DNA of 64,000 nucleotides from Lactifluus volemus (taxonomy: Eukaryota; Basidiomycota; Agaricomycetes; Russulales; Russulaceae): positions 1-64,000 of the forward strand of contig WTXI01000037.1 of NCBI GenBank assembly GCA_022376515.1. The letters run 5' to 3'. A model generated the notes under the pieces. It saw nothing but the letters and a program-made list of their open reading frames with translations. It did no database searches and was not told the DNA's origin. Below are positions 55,743-64,000 of this stretch, one piece after another (within the stretch, counting starts at the first letter, position 1; each line of letters starts with the position of its first letter). The position numbers were made by a program, and so were the translations under genes.

Positions 55743-57328
55743 ATGGGCCGGGGCAGTCACACTCGACAGCCCATTATGCGTCACCGGAAAGCACGTATTA
55801 ATCAAAGACGACCGGGTATGTCTCAGTCTCATGACCATAGGCCGCCACTGAAGCAATCACTCACTTGGATTGAGTAGACCCACGCGTGACAATCAGATCC
55901 CTCCCTGACAATGTCCTCCTCGACATCTTCGACTTCTGTCGAATGTCTTCGCACGACTCGTTTCGATGGTGGCATGCACTTGTGCACGTATGCGGAAGGT
56001 GGAGATACATTGTATTTCAATCGCCGCTTCGTCTTCATTTGCGACTTGTATGCAATGCGAACACACCCGTGAAGAAGACGCTAGATGTCTGGCCACGCGC
56101 CTTTCCTATCATCATAGAGGGATCGAGATCGCGACTCCCTCTGAATGGAGCTAACATTATTTCTGCACTCCAGCATCACGATCGCGTGTCCGAAATCGAT
56201 CTCGAAATAACAAATACTCTATTGAAGCGACTCGACAAAGTGATGAAGAAGCCATATCCAGTTTTGACACGTCTTAGCCTTCATATTTCGAAGTCAGCGA
56301 CACCGGTGCTTCGCGATACCTTTTTGGGTGGATCTGCCCCGCGTCTAAAGCATCTCGGTTTGACTGGTATTCCATTTCCGGCACTACCAAAATTGCTTCC
56401 ATTTTGCCATGACCTTGTCGAAGTTGTTCTCACGAAGATACCCAATACCGGTTACATCTCACCCGAAGCTGTAGCCACAGCCCTATCTGCGTTGACCAAG
56501 CTTAAAGAAGTTTCCATTGGATTCGAATCCCCAGCTTCTCGTCCTGATCCAACAAATAGACCTCCGTCTTCATTCACACGTCTTGTCCTCCCTGCTCTCA
56601 CCTATTTGGCGTTCTACGGCTCTAGCGAGTACTTTGAGGATCTCGTGGCTCGGATCAACACTCCTACTATTATTTCCGTCTTCCCTCGGTTCTTCCATCA
56701 GCTCGATTTTGACTTTCCGCGTTTCCTCCAGTTTATCAGTCGCACACAAATCCCCGGGTCCTTCAAGGAAGCGAAGCTGTTCTTTGTTGATAAAATCGTC
56801 TACATCCACGTTGGTCATCGTGACCCACCGGGAGGGGAGGTATTTCGGATCGCTCTGTCTATTGCGATATCTTGTCATGCGTTGGATTGGCAAGTTGCAT
56901 GTGTAGCTCAAATATGCGGCAAGATTTCGCCTTTCTTATCCAATGTACAACGGCTTCACATCGATACCAGTTACTTTGACAATGAAGTGTTTTCAGATTG
57001 GAAAGACTACGTGGATAACCCCCAATGGCTGCAGATCTTCCATGCATTTTCCGCTTTGCAGCGCATGAATATACCGCCCATACTGGGTGAGATTATTGGA
57101 TCTGCGCTGCAAGAGCTCACTGGGGAAAGGGTCATGGACGCGTTGCCGATGCTACGCCATCTCTACCTTCCATCCCTCTCTGAATCCACGGAGCAGGCTA
57201 TAGAGCCATTCATTTCCTCACGCCAGCGTTCCAATCTCCCTGTCACTGTCCATCTCACAAGAATGGATATTATTGTCGATGCGTCGTCATCAATGTTCTC
57301 CACTTCTCTTTTTGCTAGTACTTTATAG
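55743..57328 (+). CDS. F-box/LRR-like protein, array gene K (stop-loss tail)
   Basis: Exon 1 is 55743-55815 from ATGGGCCGG (or 55776-55815 from ATGCGTCACC), the intron 55816-55877 (donor GTATGT) and exon 2 55878-57328; 507 or 496 residues. Exon 2 starts DPRVTI, four residues shorter than in relatives. The F-box loop is RMSSHDSFRWWHAL. At the C-terminus, a deletion removed the usual TGA after HLTRMD, and translation continues IIVDASSSMFSTSLFASTL into former 3' sequence. Other variants: FPRFFHQLDFDFPRFLQF where others have FFNQLDFDIPHFLQF, and LHIDTSYFDNEVFSDW. Otherwise intact. Confidence 0.8.
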
Positions 57329-59624
57329 CCATTCCTCACCCCTCCCTGTGATTACCACCTCCCCACAGCAGCTCTCTGCTCCTTCTTGTATTTTGATGTA
57401 CGATAATCGGGTGGCCCGCACTTTGGTGCCTCAGGCCAGGAGAAATACAGATCAATGTTGTCGTTGCATGTTATGGACTGACACCCGGGTGAGTCGGACG
57501 GAAGGCGTCAATGCCGGCACACTGGCCATGTAATATTGAAGTCATTCGCGAGAAATCTAGCTTCTTCTCTACAAAACACTACAGACATTTCACTGGGACA
57601 CAAAAGTCTATTCAAGACAGGAAAAAGACGGAACGTAGAGGTAGCAGGTGGTCGAGGAGGAGGAGAAAGTAATGAACTGCTGAGGCCCATATTGCTCGCC
57701 TCACTCCAACTCTAAGATTTAATGCTCATTATCTCACCAAATTTAATGCAACATGGCCGCCCGTCCGCATGGGTGCAGAGCCAGATATCCTCTTCGGCAG
57801 CTGCGGGATCAATCCATTGTCCAGGAGAGTGCGCATAGCCTGCGGCATCGCGATATGTTGATGCGGTGGCCAAGAGTTCAGAGCATGCTCCATTGCAGCC
57901 CATAATCGATGAAGGTCGTTTGGTAGGTGCCGTTGTAGCGTCGAAACGCCATGTTTCCACTAGAGAAGAAGCCAAAAGTGTAGGTCGAGCGGAGGATGAG
58001 CCCATCGAGGTCCAGTAACACAATGCATTCCATGACTTACATCACAAACGTTGGCCGGTCCACGAAACGAATAACCACTCTACTTCTCCATGGCTTTACC
58101 TGCTCGGGCTGGACCGATGTTTACTGGAACCAAGAGTCTCCGTAGCCTTTTTCAACCCAGATCATGAGAAAATGAGCAGGTGACATACGACAAAATTGTA
58201 CGATGCAACCAGTCGTATTCCAACTTGGGATAGCTCGAGTCTAAGCTCAACCATGGTGGGATACTGCTCAGCCGGAATTGATTAACTCGATTGGACGCGC
58301 GTGTGGAAGGATCCCCAGATGTTAGAACCAAAATACTGGAATTGAGTATCGTAGCTGTTCCTCGCTTGTCCGAGGTGTGGGAACAATTCCCACTCAACAC
58401 GACCTTCCTCACCACTTCGTCGTCACACCTCTTGCCCCTTACTTCCTTAATACTATCAATTTCCCATTTTACGTCTACGCTATAATCCACTTGAGTATCC
58501 ATGCCAGCATTTCCGCTTCGTGACGAACATCTCCGAGCTCGAGTCCTCGAGTCAGCGTGATCCCCTTCAATTTATCAGGTCAGAATTTCTCCTCTGTCTT
58601 TCTTCCTTTTCCTCTTTTATCCTATCTGCAACACACCCACACCCACGTCATCGTCCGTTGCGTTCTCATATGGACTATGATAGTGAGTCGTAGTTCGTTC
58701 TGTCCTTGTGCTCCTTTCATTTCTCCCCTTGAGACCGTGACCCGCCAGTGGCTAGCATATCTACCATCCCTCGAGGAAGTCTAATGGTGCGCGGAACGAG
58801 CAGAATGCCACACGAACAGTGGCATCTTCCTGGAAATGAGCCAAGACGTTTCTGAGTGAGTTGCCTTCTCCGTTCTCCACACTACCCCTGCGACCGCTTC
58901 TCTCAGATTTCCTGTGTCCGCGGTGTACTAGCCTGCCCTACCTGAACGACAAGTTGGTAACTATCATTCCATCATTTATGCGATTACAACCATCATGGGT
59001 CTCGACGACATCAACAAGAATTGAACACTCAGGCTACACCGGAGATGTACCACCTCGAGCACGCGAAAGACCATTAGTTCTCGCGAGTACTTCAAAATAT
59101 CCGATTGTGTGTCGACTTATGGACAGAATTACATGTTCATATTCGGGAGAGTACGTACAGCCCTGTCCCTCCACCTATGCCATACGACCGCTGTTGGGCG
59201 TAACTAGTAATAAGCGCTGTCGAGAACCATCCCTATCGCTGCTCATCGTGGTGGACTTTGCCTTCGATGTTCCTCTTCTCGGGGACATCTTTGTATCGTT
59301 CGTTGGTACACTTGTACTTTATACATGATACTTAATGATACCCAGAGTGGATGTTGGCCTCTGTCGCTGCCAGATGGGTGACCGTATTCTCATTGGCTCA
59401 GGGCTGTGGTGCACGTGCATCATGCATACCTCAACAACACAGCCTCTCTGCGGCCCTCAGCTGAACTATCAACGCCTCTGTCAATGAGTTCTCTTTTCTC
59501 GCAGGTATGTCCAGAATCCAGATCCCTCAGTGCAATAACAGCCTAAGCTAACTCCGTGCTTGCTAAGTTCGAACTACTAGGAGTCACACTCGACAGCCCA
59601 TTAACTATCCCATCTTCTCAACGA
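57329..59624. other. spacer K to L
   Basis: 3' block; minus-strand relics at 57712-58023; a 116-codon minus-strand frame at 58152-58502 (VDVKWEIDSIKEVRGKRCDD; then RLSSIPPWLSLDSSYPKLEY), the most coherent version of that relic; a perfect palindrome at 58377-58393; a DUF6534 relic near 59250-59328; a leader intron candidate starting GTATGTCC near 59504. From 58374 on it is nearly identical to 6238-7489 upstream of A. Confidence 0.5.
58152..58502 (-). CDS. hypothetical minus-strand ORF in the K-L spacer
   Basis: ATG-started (MDTQVDYSVDVKWEID), 116 codons, ending SYVTCSFSHDLG. Partial counterparts occur in other spacers (for example 33592-33810) but are broken by indels. No domain and no signal peptide are seen. 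It overlaps the spacer palindrome. It may be a remnant exon of the same minus-strand gene as the other relics. Confidence 0.2.
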   Translation of the reverse strand: MDTQVDYSVDVKWEIDSIKEVRGKRCDDEVVRKVVLSGNCSHTSDKRGTATILNSSILVLTSGDPSTRASNRVNQFRLSSIPPWLSLDSSYPKLEYDWLHRTILSYVTCSFSHDLG

Positions 59625-61158
59625 ATGTTACAAGCACCATCATCTATACATCGTCTGAAGGCGATTTTTAAGCAAAGAGGCCCAGGTACGTCTCAGGACC
59701 AGGGTTGCCGCTGAAGCAATTACTCACTTGGATCGAGTAGAGCCGAATACTTTCCCACGCATTACAATCGGATCCCTCCCTGACAATGTCCTCCTCGACA
59801 TCTTCGACTTCTGTCAAATGGACTCGGATGTATACGAGTTCCCTCGATGGTGGCATGCACTGGTGCACGTATGCGGAAGGTGGAGATACATTGTATTTCA
59901 ATCGCCGCTTCGTCTTCATTTGCGACTTGTATGCAATGCGGACACACCTGTGAAGAACACGCTAGATGTCTGGCCACGCGCCCTTCCTATCATCATATGG
60001 GAATTGAGATGGCGACTCCCTCTGAGTGGAGCTAACATTATTTCCGCACTCGAGCATCACGATCGCGTGTCCCTAATCAATCTCGAAATAACAGATACTC
60101 TATTGAAGCGACTCTACAAAGTAATAAAGAAGCCATATCCAGTTTTGACATCTCTTCGCCTGGAACATATTTCAAATTCAAGGTCGGCCCCGGTACTTCG
60201 CGATACCTTTTTGGGTGGATCTGCCCCGCGTCTGGAGGATCTCAGCTTGATTGGTATTTCATTTCCGGCACTACCAAAATTACTTCCATTTTGCCACGCT
60301 CTTGTCGACGTTGAACTCACGAGCATACCCAATACCGGTTACGTTTCACCCGAAGCTATGGCCACAGCCCTATCCGCGTTGACTAAGCTTGAAGTCGTTC
60401 ACATTGGATTCGAATCCCCGGCTTCTCGTCCTGATCCAGGAAATAGACCTCCATCTTCATTGACACGCGTCGTCCTCCCCGCTCTCACCCGTTTGTCGTT
60501 CCGCGGTGCTAGCGAGTACTTTGAGGATCTCGTGGCTCGGATCGACACTCCTGCTATTATTACCGTCATCACACGGTTCTTCAATCAGCTCGATTTTGAC
60601 ATTCCACATTTCCTGCAGTTTATCGGTCGCACACAGATCCCCGGGTCCTTCGAGGAAGCGAAGCTGGACTTTTATGACTGGGTTCTCTACATCCACGTTG
60701 GTCATCGTGATCCACCGGGAGGGAAGGAATTTCGGATCGCTCTAGATATCGGGATATTGTGCTATGCGTTGGATTGGCAAGTTGGGTGTCTAGCTCAAAT
60801 ATGCGGCAAGATTTCGCCTTTCTTATCCAATGTAGAACGGCTTCACATCGATACCAGCCACCCTGACAGAGAAGTCTTTTCAGATTGGAAAGACTACGTG
60901 GATAACCCCCAATGGCTGGAGCTCTTTCACGCATTTTCGGCTTTGTAGCACATCCGTATACCACCCAGACTGGGTGAGATTATTGCATCTGCGCTGCTAG
61001 AGCTCACTGGGGAAAGCGTCATGGACACGTTGCCTATGCTACACCACCTCTACCTTCCATCCCGCTCTGCATCCACGCAACAAGCAATACAGCCATTCAT
61101 TTCCTCACGCCAGCATTCCAATCACCCTGTCACTGTCCATCTCACAGAAATGGACTGA
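59625..61158 (+). pseudogene. F-box/LRR-like gene L with a nonsense codon
   Basis: Exon 1 is 59625-59685 from ATGTTACAAG (as in A), the intron 59686-59740 and exon 2 from 59741. The frame is normal through DNPQWLELFHAFSAL and then hits TAG at 60946-60948, where all relatives have CAG (Q of LQHM). Without it the frame continues to the usual TGA at 61156-61158, which would give 492 residues. The truncated product (422 residues) keeps the F-box (LLDIFDFCQM with the long loop DSDVYEFPRWWHAL) and most repeats but loses the conserved C-terminal ~70 residues. The downstream part also shows extra changes (MDTLPMLHHL), consistent with relaxed constraint. Confidence 0.8.
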
Positions 61159-63484
61159 TCGTCCGGTGTCTGGACTGATCTCGATGGGTCCTCATCCTCT
61201 CCACTTCGCTTTTTGCTAGTACCTGTCTTTATAACTCTTCCCCACCCCTCCCAGTGTTTACCACTTTCTCGCATCAGCTCTCTGCTACTGCTCTTATTTT
61301 GATGTACGATAAACAGGCGGCACGCACTTTGGTGCCTCAGGCCAGGAGAAATATAGATCAGAGTTTTTGTTGCGTATTATGGACTGACGCTAGGGGGAGT
61401 CGGGAATAAACAGCCGCCCATTGTTGGCACAACTGGGCATATAATACTTGATTGATGATCGCCACGTGGAGCTACTGTCATTTCATGAGAAATTTAGAAG
61501 GTCCTCTACCATACACTTCAGACGTTTTTCTGGGACACAAAAGTCTATTCAAGGTATGAAAAAGCGGAGCAGGTTGTCGAGGAGTAACGAACTGAAGCCA
61601 TGTTGCTCGCCTTGCCACAAACACTTCAACTCTAAGCTCTAAGGTTCATTATCTCACCAAATTTGATGCAATACGGCTGCCCGTCCTGCGCGAGGGCAAA
61701 GCCCCTTCGGCAGCTATTGAATTGCCCCGCTTGATCCGTTGTCTGGGAGAGCCCGCTGAGCTATGTCTTGATGTGGTGGCCACGCGCTCGGAGCATCCCC
61801 CATTGCAGCGCAGAATCGATGAAAGTTGTTGGTAAGTGCCGTTGAAGCGTCGAAACGCCGTGTTTACACAAAGCGTTGGTCTAGCGGAGATGAGCTCATC
61901 AGAATGTCTGCTTCTCCATGGCTTTAACTGCTCAGCTTGGAGTCTCAGAGTGGTCGCAAGGTCTGGCGCCGGAGAGGTTACGCACATGGTAGCACGCGAC
62001 GTTTCCGTCGCCATCTCCGGCGTCGTACTCGCATCTCCGACACGGTCAGTTGAGCATTCGGATCCTTGGGAGTTTGATGACCTGCTCTTTCTTTTATGCA
62101 TCCCATCGAAGCTCCGGGGAGCACCTGGCGGCTGTGACTCTTGATGAAATTTTAATTATGATTCTTCTCTTGCTCGGGTGCCGGAAAAATGATGTTGGTC
62201 GATGGGGGCGGGAGTTGCGGAAGTGAGATCGTGGTCGCGGGTCATTTGGAACAGTAGACCCTATGTGATGGCGTGGGCGGCGGAGATTGTAACGGGGCGA
62301 GATCACACTGGCACACGTGAGGGTCTGGGTGCGGGGACAGTGACTCTTATTGTGTAAAGGTTACGGAACCGGCGGGGTTCGTTGGACGATTGGTGCAGAG
62401 CGCGGTAAATTGGGCCGGTCATCCCGGCCAGCTGCCAAACGGTCACGGTCGTGCCTCGACCTAACAACGCAATTACCTCTGCCCCCAACTGGGTATCCAT
62501 GGCCAGCATTTCCGCTTCGTGACGAGCGTCTCCTTGAGTCGACGTGATTCCCTTCAGGTCAAATCTCATCTCTTTTTCTTCCTTTTTCCCATTTTCTCCT
62601 GCCGTGTGCGAATGTGATGGTTACCCCCACTATCGTTGGCCTCGTTTTTCCATGCACCTCCTCTTTTTGATGCCCACCTCTTCGATCGTGGCATATTTAT
62701 TGAGAATAAAAGTCTACCAGTAGTGCCCGGATAAATGCCACACACAGTGGGGTCTGCGAAAATGACGACTGTGAGTGTGTTGGCTTTTTCGTATTCCACG
62801 CCACCTCCATGACTGAAAGCTCCTCTCAGATTCCAGCACTTGAGGCGACTACTACTGGCATACATATCAACAACATTAACTTGTTCGCGTCGTCAGGCGT
62901 CACTTACTAGCTCAGGCTCCCTCAACTGAACGCTCACGCTACACCTGGAACGTACTGCTCAATCTTTGCTGTCTCCCGCCCTCGGCGAGCACGCGAACGA
63001 CCGTTTTTGTCCCGTGATTGTGGTAGGCAAGTACTTCAAAATCTTTGATTTGACTTGTGGACAATTGCATGTTAATATTCGGAAGCGTACGTTCAGCCCT
63101 GTCTCACCTATGCCGTAAAGATGGTTGTTGCCTATCGCTGCTCGTTGCGGTGGACTCTTCCCTCAATATTCCTCTTACCGAACACCTTTGTACCGTTCGT
63201 TACACTTGTAAATGATATATGGTACCTAACGACTCTTGTGGATGTTGGCCCCTAGGCATCACGTGACATGCACCGGCCCTCAACCACACGGCCCCTCTGC
63301 AGCCCTCAATATTCCCTCAGCCCAACTGCCTCGCAGGTACGTCGAGACCCTGATCCCAGACTGTAATAGTAATCCAATCTAACTCTGTGCTTGCTAAGTT
63401 CAATTTCGAACAACTAGCACAGTCGACAACCCATCAATATCTTCCAACTGCGAACAAGAGTTACTAGGGAAAGGTCAGGTCATT
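61159..63484. other. spacer L to M (long type)
   Basis: Sister of B-to-C (12903-15321). Contains a 150-codon minus-strand frame at 61649-62101, the + strand small ORF 61890-62144, minus-strand relic 62303-62569 (HEAEMLAMDTQLGAEVIALL) and relic 62566-62865 (AFSHGGGVEYEKANTLTVVI). Lacks the GTGGGAA palindrome. No complete gene is supported. Confidence 0.5.
61890..62144 (+). CDS. hypothetical small ORF, sister of 13691-13945
   Basis: 84 codons from MSSSECLLLHGFNC to GAPGGCDS with the same start, length and stop as the copy in the B-C spacer. Differences include VVARSGAGEV for ELSRSGAGAV. No domain. The opposite strand is open as well, so coding status is doubtful. Confidence 0.2.
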   Translation: MSSSECLLLHGFNCSAWSLRVVARSGAGEVTHMVARDVSVAISGVVLASPTRSVEHSDPWEFDDLLFLLCIPSKLRGAPGGCDS

Positions 63485-64000
63485 ATGCGTCATCGGAAGG
63501 CACGTATTGATCAAAGAGGCCGAGGTACGTCTCATGGCCATGGGCTGTCGCTGAAGCAATCACTCACTTTGATCGAGTAGGCCTGATTTCTTTCCCACGT
63601 GTGACAATCGGATCCCTCCCTGACAATATCCTCCTGCACATCTTCGATTACTGTCAAATGCTTTCTTTATACAGGTCCCTTCGGTGGTGGCATGCACTGG
63701 TCCACGTATGCCGAAGGTGGAGATACATTGTACTCGAATCATCGCTTCGTCTTAAGTTGCAACTTGTATGCAACGAGAACACATCCATGAAGAAGACGTT
63801 AGATGTCTGGCCACACAGCTTTCCTATTGTCGTAGGCCATTGGCTCCCTCTGGGTGGAGCTAACCTTATTTCCACATTCGAGCACTGGCCTCACGATCGC
63901 ATTTCCGAAATCAGTCTCAATTTAACAAGTACTCTATTGAAGCGACTCAATAAAGTGATGAAGAAGCCATATCCAGTTTTGACACGTCTTTGCCTTTATA
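63485..64000 (+). CDS. F-box/LRR-like protein, array gene M (5' part, cut by window end)
   Basis: Exon 1 is 63485-63524 (MRHRKARIDQRGR), the intron 63525-63580, and exon 2 begins at 63581 and is open to the window edge, about 153 codons seen. The F-box reads GSLPDNILLHIFDYCQM with loop LSLYRSLRWWHAL. It differs from other members more than most: ENTSMKKTLDVWPHSFPIVV, a deletion of the residues before LPLGGANL, and an extra WP in LISTFEHWPHDRI. Whether the rest is intact cannot be seen. Confidence 0.75.

Larger units (their letters stand above)
6237..64000 (+). repeat. tandem array of 13 F-box gene units
   Basis: Thirteen head-to-tail units of mostly 3.8-4.6 kb, each an upstream block of 1.2-1.6 kb, a two-exon F-box gene and a 3' block of 0.9-1.4 kb, fill the rest of the window and continue beyond it. 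The longest gap, between E and F, is explained by a hAT insertion. Spacers fall into sub-types: B-to-C matches L-to-M; D's upstream block matches K's; A's upstream block is nearly identical to L's; F, G and I have an extra ~330-base 3' block; G and I share a ~120-base upstream insert. The order of sub-types implies repeated segmental duplication, not one simple expansion. Confidence 0.9.

Noticed and set aside
6237..64000. CRISPR array or bacterial-type operon for the regular repeats
   Set aside because: Repeat units are kilobases long with intron-containing genes; the sequence is eukaryotic.

Overview
The window looks like nuclear DNA of a filamentous basidiomycete, most likely an Agaricomycete. 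The grounds are tandem F-box/LRR-like genes of a type expanded in mushroom-forming fungi, short GT-AG introns of about 45-65 bases with GTACGT or GTAAGT donors, hAT, LINE and LTR elements, and no bacterial operon signals. No gene can be tied to a named orthologue, so gene symbols are left empty.

Bases 1-6236 are a graveyard of nested repeats. A decayed LINE-type retrotransposon survives as three fragments (about 751-1306, 3427-4207, 5675-6052) and ends in a poly-A tract at 6220-6236. It is interrupted by a solo LTR (2776-3377, 5-base target duplication AAAGG), a hairpin-rich stretch that may be a mitochondrial insertion (about 2480-2770), a GC-rich element with terminal inverted repeats (4208-5669, TA target duplication) carrying a tRNA-like sequence, and a strikingly regular array of seven TGASTCA sites (2094-2178).

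Bases 6237-64000 are a tandem array of 13 F-box genes, called A to M here, all on the + strand with one gene per roughly 4 kb. Ten are intact two-exon genes of about 475-495 residues. K has lost its normal stop and gained a short tail, L carries a nonsense codon, and M runs off the window edge. Each has a tiny first coding exon, a 55-62 base intron and one long second exon. Residue changes concentrate in the leucine-rich beta-strand stretches and in one loop of the F-box, while the backbone between them is nearly constant, and blocks of sequence are shared between non-adjacent copies. This looks like a family diversifying its substrate-binding face by point change and gene conversion. The spacers are duplicated with the genes and hold a conserved palindrome, relics of a DUF6534-like membrane protein gene, and minus-strand relics of an unrecognised spliced gene.

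Two nearly identical 3,861-base hAT transposons are inserted in opposite orientation around gene E: 22383-26243 on the minus strand (8-base duplication GTAAGCGC) and 28672-33142 on the plus strand (8-base duplication ATCGCGAT). The second is split by another solo LTR of the same family as the left-hand one. Both hAT copies encode a six-exon transposase and both have the same in-frame TAG near the C-terminus.
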